Below the pieces are notes generated by a model. The model saw only the letters and a program-made list of their open reading frames with translations, was not told where the DNA came from and did not search any database. Positions 37,465 to 46,259 of a DNA stretch of 64,000 bases are shown in pieces. Within the stretch, counting starts at the first letter, position 1. Every line of letters starts with the position of its first letter. Origin of the DNA: Dokdonella sp. Lineage in GTDB: Bacteria; Pseudomonadota; Gammaproteobacteria; Xanthomonadales; Rhodanobacteraceae. The stretch is taken from positions 186,001-250,000 of the forward strand of contig NZ_JAHCAQ010000003.1 in assembly GCF_019634845.1 (NCBI RefSeq), read 5' to 3'. Both the position numbers and the translations under genes were made by a program.

Positions 37465-39897
37465 ATGCCCGCTTTGCTCACCGACCTGCGCCACGGCCTG
37501 CACCAACTGCGGCAACGCCCCGGCTACGCGGCGACCATCATCCTCACCCTGATGCTTGGCATCGGTGCCGTGGCCGCGATCTTCACGGTCTACGATGCGG
37601 TGCTGCTCAAGCCACTGCCCTTCACCGAGTCGGCGCGCATCGTGCGCGTGCTGCGCGATCAGCCGCCCGTGCGCAGCAGCCCGATCGCGACCTCGACCTA
37701 CGCCGACTGGGCCGAGCGCAGCGGCACGGTGTTCGATGCGATCGGCGCCTGGGCGCCGCAGACATTGAATCTGACTGGCAGCGGCGCCGCGCAGCGCCTG
37801 AGCGGGTACCAGGTGTCACCGGGTTTCTGGGCGGTGTTCAGCCAGCCGCTCGCGTTGGGGCGCGGCATCAGCGACGACGACGAAACCAGCGGCGAGCACG
37901 TGGTGGTGCTCAGCGATGCGCTGTGGCGATCGAGCTTTGCCGCCGACCCCTCCGTGGTCGGCCGCGACATCATGCTCAACGGCGAAGCCTGGCGCGTGAT
38001 CGGCGTGACCACGCCGGGATTCCACTACCCCGCTGACGCGCGCCTGTGGACACCAACGTTCCTGCCGGCCCGCCCAGCTGATCGCGGCAACAACATGCTG
38101 GCACCGGTGGCGCGCCTGGCCCCCGGTGTCACCCGCGAGCAGGCCCAGGCCGCGCTGCGCGGCATCACCGAGTGGCAGGCGGCGACGTTTCCCGACAACT
38201 ACAAGGGTCTGTCGGCGCGCGTCGAGCGACTCGGCGATCTTGCCGCCGCCAATCTGCGGACGTCGTTGTCGATCCTGCTCGCGGCCGCATTCCTCGTGCT
38301 GCTCATTGCCTGCGCCAACATCGCCGGACTCGTGCTCACGCGCACGCAGTCGCGAGCGCAGGAGCTGTCGATTCGACGCGCCCTGGGCGCCAGCCGCCGC
38401 GCGCTCGTGCATGGCATGCTGGTCGAGACGCTCATGCTTGCCGTGGTCGGCACCGGCGCCGCGCTGCTGTTCGCGCAGGCCGTCGTGCACGCCTTGCTGC
38501 GCCTGGTCCCCGATCTGCTGCCGGGTTGGAACGCGCCTTCGCTCGACCTGCGCGTGGTCGCTGCGTGCAGCGCCCTCATGCTGCTCGCGCTGCTGCTGTT
38601 CGGCCTCATCCCCGCCTGGCGCGCCAGCGGCGCCGACCCAGCCACGGTGCTTGGCAGCGGCGCGCGCGGCCAGATCGCCGAACGCGGCCAGACACGTGCG
38701 CGGCGTGTGCTCATCGTGTTCGAACTGGCGCTGTCACTGACGCTGTTGTCGGGCGCTGGTCTGCTCGTCGACAGCCTGTATCGCGTCGTCAGCGTCGACT
38801 CGGGGCTGCGCGGAGTCGACCAGGTCCTCAGCGCCGGCTTCTCGCTGCCAGCGCCAACGCCACAGGGCAACGAGGACTTCCTCACCGCCGCACCACGCAT
38901 CAAGGCAGCACTGGCGCCGCGGCTCGACGCCGTGCGGGCGCGATTGCTCGAGATCCCGGGCGTCACCGCCGCCGCCATCAGCAACTTCCTGCCGGCCTCG
39001 GGCGACGGCGGCTTCAACGGCGGATTCTCGATTCCCGGGCACGAGGTGCCCGACACCGCGCTGGCCGAGTTCCGGTTTGTCAGCCCCGGTGCATTGGCCA
39101 CCTTCGGCATCCCGCTCAAGGCCGGCCGCGAGTTCGACCAGCGCGACGGCCAACAGGGCACCTTCGCCAGCGAGATTGTCGTCAACCAGGCGTTTGTCGA
39201 CCGCTATCTGGGCGGCGGCGACGCGCTGGGCCAGCAGGTCGCGGTCTACGACGGCTCCGCCAAGACCATCGTCGGCGTGGTCGGCAACGTGCATCAGTTC
39301 GGGCAGGACCAGCCGGTCTCGGCCGAAGTCTGGTTCCCGGTACGCACCGTGCCACTCGGCGACTTGCGCCTGGCCGTGCGCGTGCGCGGCGACCCACTGG
39401 CGCTCGCACCGACCTTGCGTCGGGTGCTGCAGGACGCCTTTCCCGACATGCCGGTGTATGAGGTGCGCACGCTCGACGAGGTCACCGGCAGCACGCTGCG
39501 CATGCGCCGCTTCAACGTGACCCTGTTGGGCGCCTTTGCGGCCGCCGCACTCGTCTTGACCTGGGTCGGTCTCTACGGCGTGATCGCCTGGCTCGTCGCG
39601 GCACGGCGCCGCGAACTGGCGGTGCGACGCTCCTTCGGCGCCACCCGTGGCCACATCCTGCGCCTCCTGCTCGGCAACGCCGCCAGCATGGTGGTGCCGG
39701 GAATCGTGCTCGGCGCGGGCGGCGCCCTCGTGCTCGGCCGCGTCATCGCCAGCCAACTGTATGACAGCGGCGGCAGCCAGCCCGCGATCCTCGCGGCGGT
39801 GGCTTCGCTGCTTGCCGCGCTCGCCACCCTGGCCTGCCTGCTGCCGGCGCGACGCGCGCTGCGCGCCGATCCAATGACCGTACTCCGCAACGATTGA
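37465..39897 (+). CDS. MacB/FtsX-type ABC permease, ADOP-like, array member 3
   Basis: 810 aa. The most typical ADOP sequence of the set: LTDLRHGLHQLRQRPGYAATIILTLMLGIGAVAAIFTVYDAVLLKPLPF at the N-terminus, a periplasmic domain with GYQVSPGFWAVFSQPLALGRGI, TM2-4 (about 268-400) with RAQELSIRRALGASRRALVHGMLVET, TM5 (about 413-435), a second periplasmic domain with SPGALATFGIPLKAGREFDQRD and VVNQAFVDRYLGGGDALGQQV, and the C-terminal block VGLYGVIAWLVAARRRELAVRRSFGATRGHILR ending ADPMTVLRND. The 106 bp before it hold only a 29-codon frame without coding character. Intact. Confidence 0.92.
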   Translation: MPALLTDLRHGLHQLRQRPGYAATIILTLMLGIGAVAAIFTVYDAVLLKPLPFTESARIVRVLRDQPPVRSSPIATSTYADWAERSGTVFDAIGAWAPQTLNLTGSGAAQRLSGYQVSPGFWAVFSQPLALGRGISDDDETSGEHVVVLSDALWRSSFAADPSVVGRDIMLNGEAWRVIGVTTPGFHYPADARLWTPTFLPARPADRGNNMLAPVARLAPGVTREQAQAALRGITEWQAATFPDNYKGLSARVERLGDLAAANLRTSLSILLAAAFLVLLIACANIAGLVLTRTQSRAQELSIRRALGASRRALVHGMLVETLMLAVVGTGAALLFAQAVVHALLRLVPDLLPGWNAPSLDLRVVAACSALMLLALLLFGLIPAWRASGADPATVLGSGARGQIAERGQTRARRVLIVFELALSLTLLSGAGLLVDSLYRVVSVDSGLRGVDQVLSAGFSLPAPTPQGNEDFLTAAPRIKAALAPRLDAVRARLLEIPGVTAAAISNFLPASGDGGFNGGFSIPGHEVPDTALAEFRFVSPGALATFGIPLKAGREFDQRDGQQGTFASEIVVNQAFVDRYLGGGDALGQQVAVYDGSAKTIVGVVGNVHQFGQDQPVSAEVWFPVRTVPLGDLRLAVRVRGDPLALAPTLRRVLQDAFPDMPVYEVRTLDEVTGSTLRMRRFNVTLLGAFAAAALVLTWVGLYGVIAWLVAARRRELAVRRSFGATRGHILRLLLGNAASMVVPGIVLGAGGALVLGRVIASQLYDSGGSQPAILAAVASLLAALATLACLLPARRALRADPMTVLRND

Positions 39898-39907
39898 GGA
39901 AAGCACG

Positions 39908-42337
39908 ATGGCCACTCACGTCCTGTTGGATCTGCGCCACGGCCTGCGCACCTTGCTGGCGCGGCCCGGCTTCGCCTTGGTCACGATCCTCACGCTGGGG
40001 TTGGCGATCGCGGCCCATACGACCCTGTTCGGCATCGTGCATGCGCTGTTGCTGTCGCCGGTGCGCGGCATCGCCGCCGCCGACCGCCTGGTCGAGATCG
40101 GCAGCACACGCGGCGGCGGGCTCGACACGATCTCGTACCCCGACTACGTCGACTTTGCCGCCGCGCGCTCGTTCGACGGCATGTTTGCCTACTCGCTCGA
40201 TCCGTTGAACGTCACCACCAGCGGCGATGCACGCCGCGCGCTCGGCCTGCTCGTCACCGGCAGCTACTTCCCGACCCTGCGCGTGCAGCCGGCGCTCGGT
40301 CGCCTGCTGGTACCGAGCGACGACTCGGCCGCGGCGCCAGCGGTCGCGGTCGCCAGCCACGCCGCGTGGCGCAAATACTTCAATGCCGATCCGGGCGCGA
40401 TCGGCCACACGCTGTCGATCAACGGCCACGTATTCACCCTGGTCGGAGTGGCGGCGCCCGAGTTCCAGGGCCACATCGCCGTGCTCGCGCCAGAGTTCTA
40501 CCTGCCGCTGCATGCGCGTGCACTGTTGCGTGAAGGCTCGGGCGACCTGCTGAGCGAGCGCAAGTCGCTGTGGCTGATGGCCGGCGGACGGTTGCGCGAC
40601 GGTGTCGACATCGCCCTGGCACAGACCGAACTGAGCACGATCCTGCAGCGCCTCGAGACGCAGTACGGCAGCGGCGAGCGCGAAGCCGGCATCGGCGTCG
40701 CCGCGTTGCGCGGCGTGCCGACCGCCGTGCGCGGTCCGCTCGGCGCGTTCTCGGGACTGCTGTTCGTCATGGTCGGCATGGTGCTGCTGGTCGCATGCGT
40801 GAACGTGGCCGGGCTGCTCATTGCACGCGGTGAGGCGCGGCGGCCGGAGATCGCCCTGCGCTTCGCGCTCGGCGCCAGCCGCGGCCGGGTGATGTTCCAG
40901 CTGTTCGCGGAAAACCTGCTGCTGGCACTCGCTGCCGGCGTGCTTGGCGTGTTGCTGGCAAGCTGGTGGCGCGAGCTGCTGCTGCGCATCGACCTGCCGA
41001 CGCCGTTCCCGATCAGCCCGCGCATTCCATTCGATGGCGCGGTGCTCGGCTTTGCGCTCGCGCTGACCGGCGTTACCGCCCTGCTGTTCGGCGCGCTGCC
41101 GACCCTGCGTGCGTCGCGACAGGCGCCCGCAACCGGCGGCGCCCTCGTGGCGCCGCGCAGCGTGCGCGCTGGCTCGCGGCTGCGCGAGGCGCTGGTGGTG
41201 GCGCAGCTCGCACTCACGCTCGTGCTGTTGATCGGCTCGGGCCTGTTCGTGCGGGCACTGCAGCGCGCCGCGGCGATCGACATCGGCTTCGACGTCAACC
41301 ACGTCGTCAGCGCCGACTTCGATCTGGAGCCGAGCGGCTACGATGCGGCGCATCGCGCACGCCTGCAAGGCGCTCTGCTCGAGCGCGTGCGCGCGGTCGC
41401 CGGCGTGCAGCAGGCCGCGCTCGCCGCCGTGCTGCCGCTCAGCTTCAACCGCATGGTGCTGGGCTGCGTCCACGGCAACGGGCTCGGTGAGGACGAATTG
41501 TGTCCCGAAGTCAACGCCGTCAGCGACGGCTTCTTCGCCACGCTCGGCATGCCGGTGCGCGGCCGCGGCTTCGATACGCACGACGTGGGTGGCGCCGCGG
41601 GCGTCGCGGTCGTCAATGAGACGCTGGCGCAGCGGCTGGCCGCCGGCGGCGACGCGCTGGGGCGCAGCTTCGCGTACGGCGAGGACCAGGACGCGCGCAC
41701 GCTGACCGTGGTCGGCGTGGTGGCCGACGGCAAGTACGCCTCGCTCGGCGAGGAGCGCCGCCCGTTCCTGTTCCTGCCGCTCGCGCAGTCGCCGTCGGCG
41801 CAGGCGAGCCTGTTGATCCGCAGCAGCGAGGATTCGCCGGCGCTCGCCCGCGCGCTGGCCGCGGCGGTGCACGACGTCGACCGCAGCCTGCCGGTGGCGC
41901 AGACCCATCCGCTCGCCGACACGCTGGCGCTGTCGCTGCTGCCGCAGCGCATAGCCGGTCTCGTCGGTGGCGCGCTCGGCGTGTTGGGGCTGCTGCTCGC
42001 CGCGATCGGGCTGTACGGTCTCATCGCCTTCCACGTTGCCAGCCGCACGCGCGAGATCGGCATTCGCCTGTCGCTCGGCGCGGCGCCGCGTCGCGTCCTG
42101 CACGAGGTGCTGTGGCGCGGCGGCCGCCTCATTGGCATCGGCTTGGTGATCGGCGAGGCGCTTGGCATCGGCGCCGCCGTGCTGGTGTCGGGACTGCTGT
42201 TCGGCGCACGTGCCAGCGACGCGCTCGCGTTCGCCGCCGCTGGCCTCGTGCTGGGTCTGGTCGCGCTGCCGGCCTGTTACGTGCCGGCAAGGCAAGCCGT
42301 GCGCATCGAGCCGGCGCTCGCGTTGCGCCACGATTGA
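39908..42337 (+). CDS. MacB/FtsX-type ABC permease, ADOP-like, array member 4
   Basis: 809 aa, ATG 8 bases after a GAGGA that overlaps the previous stop region (TGAGGAAAGCACGATG). The start reads LLDLRHGLRTLLARPGFALVTILTLGLAIAAHTTLFGIVHALLLSPVRG; the usual DAVLLRPLPF motif is altered here. The first periplasmic domain has ISYPDYVDFAAARSFDGMFAYSLDPLNV and VTGSYFPTLRVQPALGRLL; TM2-4 lie at about 270-400, TM5 at about 425-445, and the second periplasmic domain has SDGFFATLGMPVRGRGFDTHD. The C-terminal block LIAFHVASRTREIGIRLSLGAAPRRVLHEV ends IEPALALRHD. Intact and tightly packed after permease 3. Confidence 0.92.
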   Translation: MATHVLLDLRHGLRTLLARPGFALVTILTLGLAIAAHTTLFGIVHALLLSPVRGIAAADRLVEIGSTRGGGLDTISYPDYVDFAAARSFDGMFAYSLDPLNVTTSGDARRALGLLVTGSYFPTLRVQPALGRLLVPSDDSAAAPAVAVASHAAWRKYFNADPGAIGHTLSINGHVFTLVGVAAPEFQGHIAVLAPEFYLPLHARALLREGSGDLLSERKSLWLMAGGRLRDGVDIALAQTELSTILQRLETQYGSGEREAGIGVAALRGVPTAVRGPLGAFSGLLFVMVGMVLLVACVNVAGLLIARGEARRPEIALRFALGASRGRVMFQLFAENLLLALAAGVLGVLLASWWRELLLRIDLPTPFPISPRIPFDGAVLGFALALTGVTALLFGALPTLRASRQAPATGGALVAPRSVRAGSRLREALVVAQLALTLVLLIGSGLFVRALQRAAAIDIGFDVNHVVSADFDLEPSGYDAAHRARLQGALLERVRAVAGVQQAALAAVLPLSFNRMVLGCVHGNGLGEDELCPEVNAVSDGFFATLGMPVRGRGFDTHDVGGAAGVAVVNETLAQRLAAGGDALGRSFAYGEDQDARTLTVVGVVADGKYASLGEERRPFLFLPLAQSPSAQASLLIRSSEDSPALARALAAAVHDVDRSLPVAQTHPLADTLALSLLPQRIAGLVGGALGVLGLLLAAIGLYGLIAFHVASRTREIGIRLSLGAAPRRVLHEVLWRGGRLIGIGLVIGEALGIGAAVLVSGLLFGARASDALAFAAAGLVLGLVALPACYVPARQAVRIEPALALRHD

Positions 42338-42351
42338 AGGAACCCGACGCG

Positions 42352-42702
42352 ATGCCCAACGATCTTTGCCCTTCCCCGCACGCACTCGCGCGCGCGCCGG
42401 CACTCACGCCCACCCACGTGCTCGCGCTCGCGGCCGGCGGCGGTCCGCCCATCCACGGGCTTGCCGCGACCGATGCCTTCGCGCCGCGACCGCTGCCGTT
42501 TGCGCAAGCCGACCGGCGCGTGCGGGTGCAGCACGTCAAGGTCGACAACCGCCAGCGCCATCTGTCGTTGCCGCGGTACGACCGCATTGGCGGCGCCGGC
42601 ACCACGGCTTTCCGCGGCGCCCGCACGCGCCCGGCGCGTCCGGGTGGCGGCGCCGCCCATTCAACCCACGCCGACTCAGGGTATCGCCATGTCTCCGACT
42701 GA
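42352..42702 (+). pseudogene. Decayed N-terminal fragment of a sixth ADOP-like permease
   Basis: A 116-codon frame starts at an ATG with AAGGAA upstream, in the same post-stop context as permease 4. Its first 60 residues still carry the permease start: HALARAPALTPTHVLALAAG aligns with RALARAPAF...LIALAFG of permease 5, then PRPLPFAQADRRVRVQHV aligns with LKPLPFPQADRLVSVQAR, and SLPRYDRIGGAGTTAFRG with SYPDYVDFAAARSFDGMF of permease 4. The membrane helix is disrupted (GGGPPIHGLAAT in place of a hydrophobic run) and nothing of the remaining 700 residues is left. It overlaps the permease 5 start by 14 bp. It may be a remnant or could still couple translation. Confidence 0.65.
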
Positions 42703-45106
42703 AATCCTCCGCAGCCTGCGCGCACTCGCACGCGCCCCCGCGTTCAGCCTGCTTGGCATGGGCCTGATCGCGCTGGCCTTCGGCGCCTTCGCCTGCGTCG
42801 CCAGCGTGGTGTACGGCTTGCTGCTCAAACCGTTGCCATTCCCACAGGCCGATCGTCTGGTATCGGTGCAAGCGCGCATTTTCGGCATTCCACACAACGT
42901 CGGTCTGTCTACGCCGCTGCGCGAGGAAATCGCCGCCCACGCACACGGCGTCGAGAGCATCGCTGCCTACCGCTCGAAGTTGGTCGTCCTGCGCGACGAA
43001 TCCGGTCACCGCATCGGCACGCTGAACGTCGCCCTGGTCGAGCCACGCCTGCTCGGCATGCTCGGCGCGCAACCGGCGCTGGGGCGCCTGTTCGCGGCCG
43101 AAGACGTTGCCGATGGTGCGGCACGCAGCGTGATGCTGTCGTGGCAGGAATGGCAAACACGCTATGGGGGTGCCACCGATGCAATCGGTCGCACGCTCCG
43201 GCTCGACGATGCCGACTATCGTGTCATCGGCGTGTTGCCGCAAGGATTCGCCTTGCCAACGGGTAGCACCAACCTGTGGCTGCCGCTCGCGTTCGATGCG
43301 CAACAGCGCAGCCGCCAATTTTCCGTTCGCTTCGACGGCACGCTGGCCATCGCCCGCCTGCGCGCCGACACGACGCCTGACGCGGCGACGGAAGAAGTGA
43401 CGACACTCGCCAAGTCGATGCCAGAACTGACCGCGGCCTTCGGCGACCAGTTGAAGCTGCAGATGCAGCCATTGCGCTCGCTGTGGATCGGCGAGCGCCG
43501 CGGCGCGCTGCTGCTGATGCTGCTGGCCGTATCGATGGTCTGGCTGGTGACCGCCGCGAACGTCGCCAACCTGTTCCTCGCCCGCGGGCTCGAACGACGC
43601 CAGCACTCGGCCCTGGCCGCCGCACTCGGCGCAACGCCATGGCAGCGTGCGCGCACCGTCATCATCGAGGCGGTCCTGTTGTGTCTGGGCGGCATCGCGT
43701 TCGGTTGCGCCCTGCTGCCGGCTGGCCTGGCCCTGCTGCGCCATTTCGACCTGCTGCCAACGAGCACGCCACAGGCCATCGGCATCGACGCGCCAACGCT
43801 CGCTCTGCTGGCCCTGCTCGCGTTCGCGCTATGCGCCGCACTGGCCGCGGTCGGGGTGTCGGCGCAGCGCGGCAACCTCAATGACATGATCCGTTACGGC
43901 GGGGCGCAGCAGACCCCCGGCGGTGCAGCGCAAGCCGCGCGCCGATCACTGGTGGTTGCACAGGTTGCCCTGACCGTGGCGCTGCTGTTCGGCATTGGCG
44001 TATTGCTGCGCAGCTCGCACAACCTGCTCGCCGAGGACATCGGCTTCCGGCGCGACCATCTGTTGTATGCGTCGCTTGCGGACGTCGTCCCGGCCGACGC
44101 AACAGCGGAACTGCGCGGCGCGCGCCTGACCGAACTGGCCGCACGCGTACGCGCCCTGCCCGGCGTCACTGCCGCCGGCATCGGCAGCATGGTGCCGTTC
44201 GGCAACAGCATCGCCGCCGCTCACTACACACCACCAGGCTTGGGCGACCACGACGGCAATCTGGTCGCCCACGACCAACGCGTCGATGCGGGGTACTTCG
44301 CCGCACTCGGCATCCCGCTCCTGCGCGGGCGCGCTTTCGATGACGCCGAAGTGCGCTCCAATGCGCCACTCGCGATCGTGGACGAGCTGTTCGTGAAGCG
44401 TCATCTCGGCGCCACCGATCCGCTCGGCCAACACTTCAGGATCTCGGCCGAGCCGACCGAGCCAGATCGCGAAGTCACGATCATCGGCGTGGTGCCGACG
44501 TTGAAGCAGCGCGCGCTCGACGAAGTCGCCGATCGTCCAGCCATTTACCAGCCGACAACGGCGCCACCGTACGCGATACTTGCGGTGCGCACGAGCGTCG
44601 ATCCGACCGCGCTGATCGCGCCGCTGGAAGCACTCGGCTGGCAGATCGCGCCGATGGATGGGATCGGACCGATCGCCACGCTCGACGAACGCATCGCCGA
44701 CACGCTGCAGGAACGCACGCGCCTGAACAGCCTGCTCGGCCTGCTTGCTCTCACCGCGCTGCTGCTCGCCACGGTGGGCCTGTATGCCGTCCTGGCCTAC
44801 GCAGTACGCCAGCGCGTGCCTGAATTTGGCGTGCGCATGGCGCTGGGCGCGAACGCATCCAAGGTATTGCGCCAGGTGCTCGGGCAGGGCTGCGTGCTGG
44901 TCGGTCTGGGCGTTGCCCTCGGCCTGCCGTTGGCGTGGGTGTTTGCGCGCCTGTTGTCCGCCCGGCTGTACCAGGTCGGCACCTTTGACCTGCCGACCCT
45001 CGCTGGCGTTGCCCTGCTGCTCGCGATGGTCGGCCTCTTCGCCTGCCTGTGGCCGGCGCGCCGCGCGGCGGCCACCGATCCTGCTGTGGCCCTGCGCAAC
45101 GAATGA
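42689..45106 (+). CDS. MacB/FtsX-type ABC permease, ADOP-like, array member 5
   Basis: 805 aa, ATG at 42689 after CAGGG. The start EILRSLRALARAPAFSLLGMGLIALAFGAFACVASVVYGLLLKPLPF is standard. The first periplasmic domain has RLLGMLGAQPALGRLF and WQEWQTRYGGATDAIGRTLRLDD. TM2-4 are about 268-400 with GLERRQHSALAAALGATPWQRARTVIIE, TM5 about 427-448, and the second periplasmic domain has DAGYFAALGIPLLRGRAFDD and DELFVKRHLGATDPLGQHF. The C-terminal block GLYAVLAYAVRQRVPEFGVRMALGANASKVLRQVLGQG ends TDPAVALRNE. Intact; followed after 13 bp by the second ATPase gene. Confidence 0.92.
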   Translation: MSPTEILRSLRALARAPAFSLLGMGLIALAFGAFACVASVVYGLLLKPLPFPQADRLVSVQARIFGIPHNVGLSTPLREEIAAHAHGVESIAAYRSKLVVLRDESGHRIGTLNVALVEPRLLGMLGAQPALGRLFAAEDVADGAARSVMLSWQEWQTRYGGATDAIGRTLRLDDADYRVIGVLPQGFALPTGSTNLWLPLAFDAQQRSRQFSVRFDGTLAIARLRADTTPDAATEEVTTLAKSMPELTAAFGDQLKLQMQPLRSLWIGERRGALLLMLLAVSMVWLVTAANVANLFLARGLERRQHSALAAALGATPWQRARTVIIEAVLLCLGGIAFGCALLPAGLALLRHFDLLPTSTPQAIGIDAPTLALLALLAFALCAALAAVGVSAQRGNLNDMIRYGGAQQTPGGAAQAARRSLVVAQVALTVALLFGIGVLLRSSHNLLAEDIGFRRDHLLYASLADVVPADATAELRGARLTELAARVRALPGVTAAGIGSMVPFGNSIAAAHYTPPGLGDHDGNLVAHDQRVDAGYFAALGIPLLRGRAFDDAEVRSNAPLAIVDELFVKRHLGATDPLGQHFRISAEPTEPDREVTIIGVVPTLKQRALDEVADRPAIYQPTTAPPYAILAVRTSVDPTALIAPLEALGWQIAPMDGIGPIATLDERIADTLQERTRLNSLLGLLALTALLLATVGLYAVLAYAVRQRVPEFGVRMALGANASKVLRQVLGQGCVLVGLGVALGLPLAWVFARLLSARLYQVGTFDLPTLAGVALLLAMVGLFACLWPARRAAATDPAVALRNE

Positions 45107-45119
45107 GCCCCGCATCCCC

Positions 45120-45809
45120 ATGAGCCGCGCCATGATACGACTCCAAAACATCGAAAAATCCGTGCCGCTCGCCGGCGGCCGCAGCTGGCTGCTGCGCAAC
45201 ATCAGCCTCGACATCGCCGAAGGCGAATTCGCCAGCGTCATGGGGCCTTCGGGCGCCGGCAAGACCACGCTGCTCAACGTGCTCGGCCTCATGGACCACG
45301 ACTGGCAAGGCGCCTTCACGTTCGACGGCGTCGCCGTCGAGACGCTCAATGCCAAACAGCGTCAGGCGCTGCAGCGCGACAAGGTCGGTTTCATCTTCCA
45401 GCACTATCACCTGATCGATGATCTCAAGGTGTGGGAGAACCTCGACCTGCCATTGCAGTATCGCGACGTGCCGGCCAAGGAACGCGCCTCGCGCGTCGGC
45501 GACCTGCTCGACCGCTTCCAGATCGTCGGCAAGAAGGACCTGTATCCATCGCAGCTTTCGGGTGGCCAGCAGCAACTGGTGGCGGTGGCGCGCGCGGTCA
45601 TCACCCGGCCGCGCCTGCTGCTGGCCGACGAACCGACCGGCGCCCTGCATTCGACCCAGGCGCGCTCGATCATGGACCTGCTGCACGAGCTGCATGGCGA
45701 GGGCATGACCATCGTGCAGGTGACCCACAACGCGGCCTTTGCCGACGAGGCGCAGCGCGTGATCCACCTGCGCGATGGCTGGCTGGAGCACGCGGGCGGC
45801 AGTGTATGA
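45120..45809 (+). CDS. ABC transporter ATP-binding protein (MacB/LolD-type), second of two
   Basis: 229 aa from 45120; a second ATG at 45132 is also possible. Walker A MGPSGAGKTT at 41-50, Q-loop IFQHYHL, signature LSGGQQQL at 146-153 and Walker B LLLADEPTG at 167-174 are present, as is the switch His in VTHNAAF. Two points differ from the first ATPase: the residue after the signature is Leu rather than Arg, and the D-loop reads GALHS instead of GNLDS, lacking the usual Asp. Such NLHS/ALHS variants occur in some MacB-type ATPases, so it may still work, perhaps as a distinct partner for part of the permease array. Confidence 0.92.
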   Translation: MSRAMIRLQNIEKSVPLAGGRSWLLRNISLDIAEGEFASVMGPSGAGKTTLLNVLGLMDHDWQGAFTFDGVAVETLNAKQRQALQRDKVGFIFQHYHLIDDLKVWENLDLPLQYRDVPAKERASRVGDLLDRFQIVGKKDLYPSQLSGGQQQLVAVARAVITRPRLLLADEPTGALHSTQARSIMDLLHELHGEGMTIVQVTHNAAFADEAQRVIHLRDGWLEHAGGSV

Positions 45810-46259
45810 TCGCGACGGACTGGCCGGATGGACGGGCGCGCATGGGCTGGCAACTGCAAGCGGCGGCAACTCACGACGCCCAGGCGCGAGCGGCACGGAG
45901 CGGCGCGCCATGCATCCCGGCAGCGCGCGGCCGGCGCGGCCCAGGCCGATGATCGAATGTTGCCGGGGAAGCGCAACGCGGCTTGCTCGTGCGCCCGCAG
46001 CCGGCATGCGCCGGCCACCGCGATCGCCACGCCGTGCCCTGCCGGCACGCCGGGCCGCCACGCTGGTGCGTTGGCCGGTACGGCGGCACGAGCGGCAGCG
46101 GGCGGCCAGCGCCGGCCCGTTCGACGCCGCGGCGATCGCGCGCCAACGGCACGGCCGACCCGGCGCCGCCGCCTGCGCCCGCTGCCGGCGCGCGCGACCG
46201 CGGGTGGCAACGGACGAGGTCGCCACTCGCACCCACTTCGACAGCCACCGTCCTGATCC
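45810..46259 (+). other. 450-bp gap between second ATPase and response regulator genes
   Basis: This stretch is open in several frames on both strands, but all translations are Arg/Ala/Pro-rich low-complexity sequence typical of GC-rich shadows, with no recognisable motif. I found no sigma-54-type promoter, clear sigma-70 promoter or hairpin with a T-run. It may hold an internal promoter for the two-component genes or a decayed gene. It is the longest gap within the array operon, so the regulator genes might form a separate unit. Confidence 0.4.

Noticed and set aside
39743-42403. 886-codon minus-strand frame opposite permeases 3 and 4
   Set aside because: Arg/Gln/Ala-rich shadow of the permease coding sequence with no family similarity.
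45828-46256. 142-codon frame in the gap before the response regulator
   Set aside because: Arg-rich low-complexity translation, competing frames on both strands, no motif and no clear ribosome binding site.
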